64,000 nt of DNA from Kangiella sp. HD9-110m-PIT-SAG07 (GTDB lineage: Bacteria; Pseudomonadota; Gammaproteobacteria; Enterobacterales; Kangiellaceae), in contig QQTG01000002.1 of the NCBI GenBank assembly GCA_003370465.1, positions 62,001 through 126,000 of the forward strand, given 5' to 3'. The number at the start of each line of letters is the position of its first letter. Position 1 is the first letter of the stretch. Made by a program: the position numbers and the translations under genes. The notes under the pieces were generated by a model that did not search any database, was not told the origin of the DNA, and worked only from the letters and a program-made list of their open reading frames with translations. Below, one piece after another: positions 15,324-24,789 of the stretch.

Positions 15324-16283
15324 ATGAAGAAGGGATTAATAGTTGTAACAGTCGCTGCGCTAATGTTGATGGTGGTTGTTATGTTCCTAAAAGATGAGGT
15401 AAAAGAGCCAGCTTCAGTAAAAACGAATACCAAGGACAAAATCACAGTCAAAACCAGCCGAGTCAACAATCAAATGAATGGCCAAGCAAAGCGAGCTATT
15501 GTAGATACGGAAGCAAACGATGTTGCTATCGATAAAGTAGATGAAATGGATTGTCATCAACGCTATCAGCAACATGAAAATTGGCAAAGAATTAACGATA
15601 TATTTGAAGAAATCTATATGACAGGCGATGAAATGGCTGGGGAGCATTACTTTCAGAAAATGCAGCTTGAGGCGGTGAAGTCTTATGCTGATGCTGGTGA
15701 CGCTAATGCGATGTTTCATTACGGCACTGAGCTAATCTGGAAGAGTGGATTCGGTTTTTATTTCAACGATTTAAACCGTTCTGAGCATTTAACTCAGGCT
15801 GAACGTAGGGAGCGCGCCGAAAACCATCAGCTGGATATGGCTAGTTTGGAACAAGGAGCTAAATATTTATTAGACTCGGCAACGCGGGGAAAGCTCGGTG
15901 GGGTTGTTGAGCTAAAAATATTACATCACCATATTCTTAAACGACAAATGAGGAGTAATAAGGACGTTGAAAGTATTAAGCGGGCGATAATGCTGGATAT
16001 CGCCTATGAAGAATTTTTAGAATCGGTGTTCATCAAAGATATGGGGGTAATGGAAGGCTTTTTATACTCTGGGGATAGCAAAAAGTTAATTGATGAGTTT
16101 TTAGGTCAGTACCCTGATGAAAATTTGGATGCAATACAGGAAAAAGCTACCAATATTCAAAATCGGTTATTTGACTATTGGCGTGAACAGCGTGAAAAGT
16201 TTGGCTTGCCAGTTTATCCCGACAGGTTTCCTGAATATCTCGAGCAACACATGGTGAACAAAAATAAGGAGTGTCAGAAGTAA
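15324..16283 (+). CDS. Membrane-anchored periplasmic protein, paralog 3 of 3
   Basis: A 319-residue product starting at the ATG at 15324 after AAGGAC; an upstream GTG overlapping paralog 2 was not used. It has an N-terminal membrane helix (GLIVVTVAALMLMVVVMF), a basic linker, and the shared helical domain with EAVKSYADAGDANAMFHYG and KYLLDSATRGKLGGVVEL. The cysteine pair is MDCHQRY and the C-terminal KECQK. The conserved ending motif G-L-x-V-Y-P-D-x-F is seen in this and paralog 2 (GLTIYPELMP in paralog 1). Function unknown. Confidence 0.72.
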   Translation: MKKGLIVVTVAALMLMVVVMFLKDEVKEPASVKTNTKDKITVKTSRVNNQMNGQAKRAIVDTEANDVAIDKVDEMDCHQRYQQHENWQRINDIFEEIYMTGDEMAGEHYFQKMQLEAVKSYADAGDANAMFHYGTELIWKSGFGFYFNDLNRSEHLTQAERRERAENHQLDMASLEQGAKYLLDSATRGKLGGVVELKILHHHILKRQMRSNKDVESIKRAIMLDIAYEEFLESVFIKDMGVMEGFLYSGDSKKLIDEFLGQYPDENLDAIQEKATNIQNRLFDYWREQREKFGLPVYPDRFPEYLEQHMVNKNKECQK

Positions 16284-16371
16284 AATAGAGCCTTTAGCTT
16301 GTTTATTTCTTGCACATTTGCATTACTTTGGTCTAAAGTAATCAAGTCAATATTGCTCGTATGGGGGAGCT

Positions 16372-16908
16372 ATGAAGTTTTTAAAGAATTTATTCATTGG
16401 TATTGCGGTTCTTGCGATTATTATCATCATTGTGGGTTTTTTCCTACCGCAAACAACACATGTGGAGCGTTCGATTACCATCAATGCCTCGCAAGATACG
16501 GTGTTTCAGCAGGTAAATACGTTCGATGATTTCAACAGCTGGTCACCTTGGCACAAAATGGATCCTAGTGCGATGTATGAGTATAGCGGTCCTGATTCTG
16601 GTGTCGGAGCGAAGATGTCTTGGGAAAGTGATAATGCTCAGCTGGGTACTGGTTCGCAGGAAATTGTGGAAAGTACTTATCCTAAGTTTGTGAAAACAGA
16701 ATTATTATTTGGTGATGATCCTAATCCAGGTTATGCAACGTTTGAGTTAGAAGAGCTTGCACCTCGAGAAACTAAGGTTACTTGGAGCTTTGAGGCAGAT
16801 TTTGGAAATAATATCATTGGTCGTTATTTTGGACTTTTCATGGATGGTATGTTGGGGTCTACGTATGAAGAAGGCCTTCAAGCGCTAAAGGAAAAAATCG
16901 AGAAATAA
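16372..16908 (+). CDS. SRPBCC (START/polyketide-cyclase-like) family membrane-anchored protein
   Basis: A 178-residue protein with an N-terminal helix (NLFIGIAVLAIIIIIVGFF) followed by an SRPBCC fold: HVERSITINASQDTVFQQVNTFDDFNSWSPW, a GVGAKMSWES turn and TKVTWSFEADF, ending in a long C-terminal helix (LGSTYEEGLQALKEKIEK). The fold encloses a hydrophobic cavity for lipids or small ligands; the ligand is unknown. GGGGGAG precedes the ATG, and the gene is closed by its own terminator. Confidence 0.85.
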   Translation: MKFLKNLFIGIAVLAIIIIIVGFFLPQTTHVERSITINASQDTVFQQVNTFDDFNSWSPWHKMDPSAMYEYSGPDSGVGAKMSWESDNAQLGTGSQEIVESTYPKFVKTELLFGDDPNPGYATFELEELAPRETKVTWSFEADFGNNIIGRYFGLFMDGMLGSTYEEGLQALKEKIEK

Positions 16909-16929
16909 ATTAAGCCTTAGAAATTGCTC

Positions 16930-16957
16930 AAAAGCCTCAGTAGCACTGGGGCTTTTT
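16930..16957 (+). terminator. Terminator after the SRPBCC gene
   Basis: AAAAGCCTCAGT-AGC-ACTGGGGCTTTTTT, a stem with one G-U pair and a T run. Confidence 0.85.
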
Positions 16958-17059
16958 TGTTTGTGTATCAGTATTTTCAAAAGTGTATCAAAGTATGTAT
17001 TTGCCCCAATTTTAGCCGTCCACCTGTATAATTAAGCCACCATTTAGGAGGAGATTAGA

Positions 17060-19915
17060 ATGTTTAAACAAACGATAACCACAATATTAGTGGCTGGATT
17101 GATCGGTTGTGCTTCTTCACCATCAACTGAGTCAGACATTTCAGAAGGAATTAACTTAGTTGAAGTTGTTGAGCAACAAGAAGAGCAATTGGTAATACCT
17201 TACAAAAAATTCGTTTTAGATAACGGTTTAACCGTCATTTTACACGACGACAACAGCGACCCGTTGATTCACGTTGATGTGACTTATCATGTGGGTTCTG
17301 GACGTGAAGATATTGGTAAGTCAGGCTTTGCTCACTTCTTTGAGCATATGATGTTCCAAGGCTCTGAGAATGTTGCCGACGAGCAGCACTTCAAAATCAT
17401 TTCGGAAGCTGGCGGTACTTTGAACGGTACTACAAACTCTGATCGCACAAATTACTTTGAGACTGCGCCATCAAACCAGCTAGAAAAGATGCTGTGGTTA
17501 GAAGCGGACCGTATGGGCTATTTGCTCGATGCTGTTACGCAGGAAAAGTTCGAAGTTCAACGTGAGACAGTAAAGAACGAACGTGGACAGCGTGTTGATA
17601 ATCGTCCTTACGGTCGTTTGGGTGAACGTGTTGCTGAGGCTTTATACCCAGAAGGGCATCCATACTCATGGCCTGTGATCGGTTATATGGAAGATTTAAA
17701 CCGTGCCAACGTTAATGACGTCAAAAAGTTTTTCCTTCGCTGGTATGGGCCGAATAACGCTACGTTAACGATTGGCGGTGACATCGATGAAGAGCAAACT
17801 TTGGCATGGGTCGAAAAGTATTTTGGTTCGATTCCTCGCGGACCAGAAGTGAAAGATCCAAAGCCAACACCAGTTGAGCTTGAGAGTGATCGTTATATTT
17901 CTTTAGAAGATAATGTGTCTTTACCTCTGTTATACATGGCATATCCGACCGTTCACCGTTTGCACCCAGACGAAGCGCCATTGGATGTATTGGCTTCTAT
18001 TATCGGTCAGGGCAAAACGTCAATTCTTTATAAGAACCTTGTTAAAAATGGTGTTGCGGTACAGAGTAGCGTAAACCACGGTTGTAAAGAGTTGTCTTGT
18101 GAATTCGTTCTATACGCCTTACCAAACCCAATGTCTGGGAAAGGTTTGCCTGATTTAGAAAAAACGATCCGTGAGAGCCTTAAAGAATTTGAGAAACGTG
18201 GCGTTAAAGCTGACGATATTGAGCGTGTAAAAGCAAGTATCAAGTCACAGCTTATTTATGGTCTACAAAGTGTTTCAGGCAAAGTATCGCAGTTAGCAGC
18301 TAACGAAACGTTTGAAGGTAACCCTAACTTGATCCAGAAAGAGTTAGAGCGTTATGAAAATGTGACTGAAGCGGACGTTATGCGTGTCTATGAAAAGTAC
18401 CTAAAAGGACAGCACTCAGTGATCATGAGCGTTGTGCCAAAGGGTATGACTGCTATGGTGGCACATAAAGATACGTGGACACCGTCTGAGCGTAATATCC
18501 CTGAATACAAAGAAGTGACGGAAGCTGATTTAGACTTACGCGTGGCGAAAGATGACTTTGATCGTAGCGTAATGCCTGAAGCGGGTGATAATCCAACGAT
18601 TAAAGTACCTCAGATTTGGCGCAGTGAGCTTTCTAATGGCGTCAATATTCTTGGTGCGATTAACGAAGAAACACCCACTACAGCGATTAGTTTGCGTATT
18701 AAAACAGGTAACTCGAACGATCCATTGAACAAGGTTGGTTTGGCAAGTATTACGGCGAGTATGCTTAACGAAGCAACCGAAAGCTATTCAAACGAAGAGT
18801 TGAGTAATATTCTACAAAAACTAGGAAGCTCGGTGTCAGTTTCTTCTGGTGAACAATATACGCAAGTGACTATACAAAGTTTAACTGAAAACTTGGATCG
18901 TACTTTGCAAATTGCCAATGAGAAGCTGCGCGCACCAAAGTTTGATCCTGCGGACTTTAAACGTGTTAAAGAGCAAACGATAGAAGGTATTAAAAGTTCA
19001 GCGAAACAGCCTGCTGTTGTCGCTAACAATGTGTACCAAAAACTACTATTCGGTGCAGATAATGCCTTTGCTCATCCTACGTCTGGTTCAATTGAAACGG
19101 TTAATAATATTACTCTGGAAGACGTTAAAAACTTCTATAATACTTATTATTCACCGTCAGTTAGCTCAATCGTAGCGGTCTCTGATCTAGAGAAAGATGA
19201 GTTAAGCACAAAACTGAAACGCTTCAGTTCATGGGAGGGTGGTGATGTAGAGCAAGCAGCTATGGAACCATTCCCTGAGTTAGAAAAAGCTATCTACTTT
19301 GTCGATAAACCTGGTGCGGCTCAGTCTGAAATTCGCATGGGTAAGCGTTCATTGGCTTATGATGCGACGGGCGAGTATTATCGCGTCAACTTAATGAACT
19401 ATAACTTAGGTGGTGCTTTTAATAGCCGTATTAATATTAATCTGCGTGAAGACAAGGGTTACACTTACGGCGCTCGTTCTGGCTTCCGTGGTAGTGAGGA
19501 CTATGGTTACTTCGTCGCTTCGGCTGGTGTGAGAACTGATGCTACCGATAAGTCGATTACTGAGTTCTTGAAAGAAATAAAATCTTTCCACAACAGCGGC
19601 CTGACTGAAGCAGAGCTTGAGTTTATGCGTAATTCTTTAGGTCAACGTGATGCTCGTGATTATGAGACTCCTCGCCAAAAGCTTGGTTTCTTAGGTCAAA
19701 TCATGGCGTATGATCTGGACGAAGACTACGTGGATGAGCAAAGTGATATTCTGCAATCTGTTGAGTTAGATGAGTTAAATCGTTTGGCGGAGAAACACTT
19801 AACCTTAGACGATATGATTATCGTGGTGGTGGGTGATAAAGCCTCTGTCATGCCTGGCCTTAAAAAGCTCGGTTACGACATCATCGAAGTGGATGCTGAA
19901 GCTAACAAACTGTAA
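17060..19915 (+). CDS. M16-family zinc metallopeptidase lipoprotein, two fused peptidase halves
   Basis: A 951-residue protein with a lipoprotein signal (VAGLIGC, Cys17). The inverted zinc motif HFFEH lies at residues 92-96, with the third ligand in VKNERG (about Glu174), so the N-terminal half is catalytic. The C-terminal half repeats the fold without the zinc site (NGVNILGAINEETPTTAISL, then NINLREDKGYTYGARSGFRG). Periplasmic M16 lipoproteins of this size degrade peptides in the envelope. Strong GGAGG ribosome binding site. Monocistronic, closed by a terminator. Confidence 0.93.
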   Translation: MFKQTITTILVAGLIGCASSPSTESDISEGINLVEVVEQQEEQLVIPYKKFVLDNGLTVILHDDNSDPLIHVDVTYHVGSGREDIGKSGFAHFFEHMMFQGSENVADEQHFKIISEAGGTLNGTTNSDRTNYFETAPSNQLEKMLWLEADRMGYLLDAVTQEKFEVQRETVKNERGQRVDNRPYGRLGERVAEALYPEGHPYSWPVIGYMEDLNRANVNDVKKFFLRWYGPNNATLTIGGDIDEEQTLAWVEKYFGSIPRGPEVKDPKPTPVELESDRYISLEDNVSLPLLYMAYPTVHRLHPDEAPLDVLASIIGQGKTSILYKNLVKNGVAVQSSVNHGCKELSCEFVLYALPNPMSGKGLPDLEKTIRESLKEFEKRGVKADDIERVKASIKSQLIYGLQSVSGKVSQLAANETFEGNPNLIQKELERYENVTEADVMRVYEKYLKGQHSVIMSVVPKGMTAMVAHKDTWTPSERNIPEYKEVTEADLDLRVAKDDFDRSVMPEAGDNPTIKVPQIWRSELSNGVNILGAINEETPTTAISLRIKTGNSNDPLNKVGLASITASMLNEATESYSNEELSNILQKLGSSVSVSSGEQYTQVTIQSLTENLDRTLQIANEKLRAPKFDPADFKRVKEQTIEGIKSSAKQPAVVANNVYQKLLFGADNAFAHPTSGSIETVNNITLEDVKNFYNTYYSPSVSSIVAVSDLEKDELSTKLKRFSSWEGGDVEQAAMEPFPELEKAIYFVDKPGAAQSEIRMGKRSLAYDATGEYYRVNLMNYNLGGAFNSRININLREDKGYTYGARSGFRGSEDYGYFVASAGVRTDATDKSITEFLKEIKSFHNSGLTEAELEFMRNSLGQRDARDYETPRQKLGFLGQIMAYDLDEDYVDEQSDILQSVELDELNRLAEKHLTLDDMIIVVVGDKASVMPGLKKLGYDIIEVDAEANKL

Positions 19916-19941
19916 ATTGAGTTTGTAAAATTAAGCAAGAT

Positions 19942-19965
19942 AAAGGGCCTTTCGGGGCCCTTTTT
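19942..19965 (+). terminator. Terminator after the M16 peptidase
   Basis: AAAGGGCC-TTTCGG-GGCCCTTT followed by further T residues. Confidence 0.85.
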
Positions 19966-20034
19966 CATTTTGTCATAGAACAATCGGTCGGATTTGCTAC
20001 AATTTATGCAAAATAACTTAAGGATATAACTATC

Positions 20035-21171
20035 ATGAGTCGCTCTTTCCACCACAGATTACTATCAGCACCATTATTGCTCTCGGCAGTGTTTTTGGCC
20101 AATGCATCTAGTGCGGCTGAAGAGAGTGACGATGAGTTGCGCCTTGAGTATGACGAGTGTGTACTGCAGAGAATTGAATTATCTGATGACAGTACCACGA
20201 TCAAAGAGATCAAAGAATACTGTGGTAAGCGCAGTGATTTGGCGATTTTCCGTCCGAGTAAAGAACTTTTAGGTTCTAAAGAGGAGCCAAGCGAGGACGG
20301 AAACGAAGAGCTGGCATCCCAAGACAGCGAAGAGGTAGCGTCAAAAGAAGAGTCTACCTTATTGAAAAAACGGCTACGTATGGAGTACCGCGTTCGTGAT
20401 AACCGTTTTGCCATCATTCCGCATAAACCGAACTACTTACTGCCGGTCACTTTTAATAACTCACCGAATCAAGAAAGTTTAGAGAATGCTGGTGATGAAA
20501 GGCAGGTAGATAATGCCGAAATTAAGTTTCAGGTAAGTTTCAAAACGCCGTTTTGGGAAAAGCCATTTGGTGAAAATAGTGCTTTATTCTTCGCTTATAC
20601 GGGCCAGTCGTACTGGCAGGCTTACAATAAAGATGTATCAAGCCCTTTCCGCGAAACCAATCATGAACCGGAGGTTTTCGCTGCCTGGGCTACGGATTGG
20701 CAACTCGGTGGTTGGCAAATCCCTTATTTTTCAACGGGAGTTTCACATCAATCAAACGGTCGTTCAGGGCTAGGCTCGCGCAGTTGGAACCGTATTTATA
20801 CCGAATTTGCCTTCGAGCAAGATCGTTGGGTACTAGCCTTTAAACCTTGGTGGCGTATTCCAGAAGACCGTAAGGAAGATCCACTCGATCCTGATGGTGA
20901 TGATAACCCTGATATTGATGATTTTATGGGATATTTTGAGCTTTATTCAGCTTACCAATGGGACGACCATAACTTTGGTATTTTATTTAGAAATAATCTT
21001 CGTAGCGACAACAAAGGGGCTTTACAGTTTGACTGGACTTTTCCACTCGATGACGAAGGGAAGCTTAGAGGATATGTGCAGTACTTCAATGGTTATGGCG
21101 AGAGCTTGATTGATTATAATCGCCGAGTGAATAGGCTGGGAGTTGGCTTTGTGCTAACCGATTGGTTGTAG
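20035..21171 (+). CDS. pldA: Outer membrane phospholipase A
   Basis: A 378-residue outer-membrane beta-barrel enzyme that hydrolyses phospholipids in a disturbed outer membrane. After a signal peptide (to about residue 28, ASSAAEE) comes an unusually long acidic region (residues 30-108) before the barrel. The catalytic triad fits His238, Ser240 and Asn252 in STGVSHQSNGRSGLGSRSWN, matching OMPLA spacing. The DPDGDDNPDIDD stretch near residue 288 could bind calcium, the cofactor of this enzyme, though that is inference. The family is usually about 290 residues; the extra length is the acidic N-terminal insert. Confidence 0.93.
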   Translation: MSRSFHHRLLSAPLLLSAVFLANASSAAEESDDELRLEYDECVLQRIELSDDSTTIKEIKEYCGKRSDLAIFRPSKELLGSKEEPSEDGNEELASQDSEEVASKEESTLLKKRLRMEYRVRDNRFAIIPHKPNYLLPVTFNNSPNQESLENAGDERQVDNAEIKFQVSFKTPFWEKPFGENSALFFAYTGQSYWQAYNKDVSSPFRETNHEPEVFAAWATDWQLGGWQIPYFSTGVSHQSNGRSGLGSRSWNRIYTEFAFEQDRWVLAFKPWWRIPEDRKEDPLDPDGDDNPDIDDFMGYFELYSAYQWDDHNFGILFRNNLRSDNKGALQFDWTFPLDDEGKLRGYVQYFNGYGESLIDYNRRVNRLGVGFVLTDWL

Positions 21172-21263
21172 AAGGGTTTGTGCATAGAGCTAGCTGAATT
21201 ACGGTTTATCACACAGTTGTGGTAGTGTAAGTAAATTGATTTTCTATGGAGTGAGGAGTAACT

Positions 21264-22160
21264 ATGATTAAGACATTATCTTTAGTCGCAGGCTTGTTAG
21301 TGATGGCGGCGGCTCCAAAAGTGATGGCGCACGGCGAAGAGCAGCCTGAAGTTACAATTAAGACTCAGCAGTTGTCTGATGGGTTGTATGTACTATTTGG
21401 TCAAGGCGGTAATATCGGTTTGTCGGTCGGCGATGATGGCGTCTATTTAATTGATGATCAATACGCGCCATTAACGGACAAGATCAATCATGCTATTGAT
21501 AAAATCACTGAAGAGCCGGTTAAGTTTGTGATTAACACTCATTGGCACGGCGATCATACGGGAGGCAATGAAAACTTCGGTGAAGCAGGCGCTACTATAA
21601 TTGCCCACGATAATGTCCGTAAGCGCATGGCGAGTGATCAAGTTATGGAGTTTTTCGGTCGTGAAGTTCCAGCTTCCCCGGATGCGGCGCTACCTGTCTT
21701 AACCTTTGATAGCGAGCTAAGTCTACATCTTAATGATGACGACATGCGCGTTTATCATGTGGCGAACGCTCATACCGATGGCGACGCTATCATCTATTTT
21801 GAGAGTGATAATGTCCTTCACATGGGCGACACCTACTTTAAGATTGGTTATCCATTTATTGATACCGATAGCGGTGGTTCAATCGATGGTTATATTGCGG
21901 CTTTAGAAAAAGGGTTAACCTTGGCTGATGACAAGACTCAGATTATCCCTGGTCATGGTCAGATGGCAACTAAAGCGGAAATGGTTAAGTATGTGGCTAT
22001 GCTAAAGGATATTCGTGGTAATGTTGCTGAACTTAAAGACGGTGGTAAAAGCTTAGAAGAGACTATTGCTGCTAAACCTAGCGCTAAATATGACGAAAAA
22101 AATGGTCAGGCATTTATTAAGCCTGATCAGATAGTCACCTTTATCTACAAGAGTCTATAA
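21264..22160 (+). CDS. Secreted MBL-fold metallohydrolase
   Basis: A 298-residue protein with a signal peptide (SLVAGLLVMAAAPKVMAHG) and the metallo-beta-lactamase motif THWHGDHTGG (H-x-H-x-D-H), a later histidine in VANAHTDGDAI, an aspartate in HMGDTYF, and a final histidine in IIPGHGQM. These support a periplasmic di-zinc hydrolase. Many such proteins act on quinoprotein-related or lactone substrates rather than beta-lactams; substrate not assignable. SD GTGAGGAG before the ATG. Confidence 0.87.
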   Translation: MIKTLSLVAGLLVMAAAPKVMAHGEEQPEVTIKTQQLSDGLYVLFGQGGNIGLSVGDDGVYLIDDQYAPLTDKINHAIDKITEEPVKFVINTHWHGDHTGGNENFGEAGATIIAHDNVRKRMASDQVMEFFGREVPASPDAALPVLTFDSELSLHLNDDDMRVYHVANAHTDGDAIIYFESDNVLHMGDTYFKIGYPFIDTDSGGSIDGYIAALEKGLTLADDKTQIIPGHGQMATKAEMVKYVAMLKDIRGNVAELKDGGKSLEETIAAKPSAKYDEKNGQAFIKPDQIVTFIYKSL

Positions 22161-22199
22161 ATAAAAAGTGAAGTGTTTGCCTCGCAGCAAGCACTTCAC
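22161..22199 (-). terminator. Terminator of the FAH-family gene
   Basis: GTGAAGTGTTTGC pairs with GCAAGCACTTCAC (one G-U pair) around a 6-base loop. The T tract lies on the minus-strand side, so it ends transcripts coming from 22247. Confidence 0.75.
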
Positions 22200-22246
22200 A
22201 AGAATGAACGTAGACCACTGAATGTAAAAAATACAAATCCGAATGG

Positions 22247-22930
22247 TTATTCAATATAGAAGTCGAGGCTTAGCTCTTGATTGAGTTTAGCTTCAACTTT
22301 ATCGCCACGTTCGACTATTCCAACGCCAGAGGGTGTACCAGTAAAGATTAAGTCGCCGGGTTTTAATGTCACGTGTTTGGATAGTTCGGCAATCACTTCT
22401 GAAGGCGACCATATCATGTCGCTGAGCTTTCCTTCTTGCCTAGTATCTTGATTAATCGATAAGGTGATCAGGCCGTCGTTGATTTCGTCTAAGTCAGCGA
22501 TTGGCTGAATCGACGATATCGGTGCTGACTGATCGAAGCCCTTCGATAAGTCCCACGGACGTCCTTTCTTTTTGGCTTCTGCTTGAATATCCCTCTTGGT
22601 TAAATCAATACCCAGTGCGTAACCGTAAATGCTATCGGCAGCTTGATGTTCATTAGCCTCAGTCACTTCTTCATTGATCGCTATCACTAGCTCGACCTCA
22701 TGATGCAGTTCTTGGGTCATTGGCGGGTAAGCTAAAGCTTTAGGGCTGATGACCAGGCTATCAGCAGGCTTGGTAAAGAAAAACGGAAGTTCACGTTCGT
22801 CATGCCCCATTTCTTTGGCGTGAGCGCTGTAATTACGGCCGACGCAATATACCCGTCTAACCGGAAATGTTAATTCACTGCCAAGAATAGGGATTTGTGG
22901 CGCTGTTGGCGCGGGAAAAAGTGTTGTCAT
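22247..22930 (-). CDS. Fumarylacetoacetate hydrolase family protein
   Basis: A 227-residue protein with FAH-domain signatures FPVRRVYCVGRNYSAHAKEMG near the start, HHEVELVIAINE (metal-binding glutamates), GYALGIDLTKRDIQ, and LKPGDLIFTGTPSGVG. It resembles the fumarylpyruvate hydrolase/oxaloacetate tautomerase branch of C-C bond hydrolases. The start at 22930 (MTTLFPAPT) agrees best with relatives; an ATG at 22939 and a TTG at 22966 are in frame but add residues with no family support. Divergent from the PCuAC gene; precise substrate unknown. Confidence 0.87.
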   Translation of the reverse strand: MTTLFPAPTAPQIPILGSELTFPVRRVYCVGRNYSAHAKEMGHDERELPFFFTKPADSLVISPKALAYPPMTQELHHEVELVIAINEEVTEANEHQAADSIYGYALGIDLTKRDIQAEAKKKGRPWDLSKGFDQSAPISSIQPIADLDEINDGLITLSINQDTRQEGKLSDMIWSPSEVIAELSKHVTLKPGDLIFTGTPSGVGIVERGDKVEAKLNQELSLDFYIE

Positions 22931-23001
22931 CACAAGCATAGAGTTTGCTAATCGTTCGAAGTACAATAACGACTTTAAAGCTGTTTGCCAATGGAATAAT
23001 T

Positions 23002-23457
23002 ATGGAACGTCACAATTCTACAAACCTATTTCTAAATATTCTTCTTATGGCTGTTATTAGCCTTTCGCTCTTTGCTTGTAGCAATGAAGCACCAAAAGAG
23101 GGTATTGAAGTTACGGACGCTTGGGTTCGAAAAATGCCACCAGGAATGACTAATACCGCGGCCTTTATGACGATAAAAAATTATACAGGCGCCCCAGTTA
23201 CCCTTACTGGCGTGTCGATGGATAAGGCCGGTCATGTCATGATGCACGAGTCGAAAGTTGTCGAGGGTATGGCGAAAATGGAGCATTTAGGGCAAGTGGT
23301 TATTGAAAAGGAAGTCAGCTTCGAGCCAGGGGCGAAACACGTTATGATTATGGGCTTAGACATGTCAGACGGCGCTAAAACCTATAACATCAGGTTACAC
23401 TTTGCTAACAAGCCGTCACTTGATGTTGCAGCTGAAGTGCGCGATGCTAATCAGTAG
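23002..23457 (+). CDS. Periplasmic copper chaperone PCuAC-type lipoprotein
   Basis: A 151-residue product with a lipoprotein signal (LSLFAC) and the PCuAC/DUF461 copper-binding pattern: HVMMHESK, a downstream methionine in AKMEHL, and KHVMIMGL (H-x-n-M ... H-x-M). These ligands bind Cu(I) and in relatives help metallate the CuA site of cytochrome c oxidase. The ATG at 23002 is chosen because it begins the signal peptide; in-frame extensions upstream precede the signal. DUF2333 follows after 24 bases. Confidence 0.9.
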   Translation: MERHNSTNLFLNILLMAVISLSLFACSNEAPKEGIEVTDAWVRKMPPGMTNTAAFMTIKNYTGAPVTLTGVSMDKAGHVMMHESKVVEGMAKMEHLGQVVIEKEVSFEPGAKHVMIMGLDMSDGAKTYNIRLHFANKPSLDVAAEVRDANQ

Positions 23458-23481
23458 CAACCGATAGACTAAGGACAACCC

Positions 23482-24489
23482 ATGAACTTTGATACACAAT
23501 CGCAACCCACGAAATCCCGCAAAAAGTGGGCGTGGATAGCGACGGGATTGGTGTTATTGCTTATCCTTATGTTGGTTTTTACCTTTATATGGAGCTCTGA
23601 GCCAGAACCAGTCGATACCCAGAAGTTGGCTCAAGAATTCCCCGGCGAGCCGCCGATAGGCTACGTGACTGTTGAAACCGTGGCGCAAGTAGCCGAGTCG
23701 CTGCTGGATAAAAGTGGTGGTTATTTAAGTAATGATATCTTGCCGCCCAGTGTTTTCATGGACAATATGCCGTCCTATGAGTTTGGCGCATTAGTGCAAA
23801 TTCGCGATATCGTACAAGTCTTGCGTAATGATATCAGTCGTTCTCAGTCGCAGTCGTTAGAAGATGAGGCGCTAAAGTTCGCAGAGCCGGCCTTCAATAT
23901 TCACCATAGAAAGTGGATGTTCCCTCGTGCCGAACGCGAGTATCAGAAAGGGGTCGACTTGCTTCGCGACTACCGAGATCGTTTAACGGATCCTTCGGAT
24001 ACGGAAACCCAATTCTATGCTCGTGCAGATAATTTACGCTCATGGTTATACTTGGTCAGCAAACGTTTAGGTAGCTTGTCACAGCGGTTGAGCGCTAGTG
24101 TAGGGCGGACTCGCATGAACACCGATCTAGCGAACGACCCATCAGCACAACAGTCTACTGGAAAGGCGCAGCTAGTGACGGTTCGTACGCCTTGGATGGA
24201 AATTGATGATGTTTTCTGGGAGGCGCGAGGTTCGACTTGGGCCATTATCCAAATTTTAAAAGCGGCTGAGCATGATTTTGATGGCGTGTTACGCGATAAG
24301 AATGCTGTAGCATCTTTCCAGCAAATCATCATGGAGTTAGAGGCGACTCAAGAAACCGTATGGAGCCCAATGATTGTTAATGGTAGTGAATTTGGTTTCT
24401 TAGCCAACCATTCGTTAGTTATGTCATCGTACATTTCACGCGCTAACGCAGCGATTATTGATTTAGTAGAGTTGTTAAAGCGGGGCTAA
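23482..24489 (+). CDS. DUF2333 family membrane-anchored protein
   Basis: A 335-residue protein. An N-terminal helix (WAWIATGLVLLLILMLVFTFI, about residues 16-36) is followed by a soluble domain with PPIGYVTVETVAQVAESLLDK, ILPPSVFMDNMPSYEFGAL and FNIHHRKWMFPRAEREY, the hallmark blocks of DUF2333, which is known mainly from proteobacteria. Function is not established. Probably cotranscribed with the copper chaperone upstream, and closed by a terminator. Confidence 0.85.
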   Translation: MNFDTQSQPTKSRKKWAWIATGLVLLLILMLVFTFIWSSEPEPVDTQKLAQEFPGEPPIGYVTVETVAQVAESLLDKSGGYLSNDILPPSVFMDNMPSYEFGALVQIRDIVQVLRNDISRSQSQSLEDEALKFAEPAFNIHHRKWMFPRAEREYQKGVDLLRDYRDRLTDPSDTETQFYARADNLRSWLYLVSKRLGSLSQRLSASVGRTRMNTDLANDPSAQQSTGKAQLVTVRTPWMEIDDVFWEARGSTWAIIQILKAAEHDFDGVLRDKNAVASFQQIIMELEATQETVWSPMIVNGSEFGFLANHSLVMSSYISRANAAIIDLVELLKRG

Positions 24490-24497
24490 CAACTATT

Positions 24498-24528
24498 AAA
24501 GGCGGTTCTTTCTCAGTGCCGCCTTTTT
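24498..24528 (+). terminator. Terminator after the DUF2333 gene
   Basis: AAAGGCGG pairs with CCGCCTTT around a 13-base loop, followed by T residues. Confidence 0.75.
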
Positions 24529-24789
24529 CAGGCTCACCTTATGCCTACTCGCTTCATGATGCTATCGATAGCAGTTGGCTATTAAAGATATGCAATCAAT
24601 CAATTTTACCTTCCAACTCTTTTCCCTCATAATATATCTATAGCATAAAGCGCTCTCCTAGTTGCTTATTAGCATTAGGTTGCTAACTATGACTATAGTT
24701 AAGTTATTGATTTTTTAAGTAATTGACGTTGACAAAAACTTCACGTCACACTCGGTAAACTGTCCTTGTTGGTTAATTTTTATACTTCT

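Noticed and set aside
15414-15719. 101-codon minus-strand frame inside the third paralog
   Set aside because: Antisense shadow of a clear coding gene, without its own ribosome binding site or neighbours.
21264-22160. MBL-fold gene as a beta-lactam resistance gene
   Set aside because: Only the general MBL metal motif is seen; overall sequence does not resemble known class B beta-lactamases, so no resistance claim is made.
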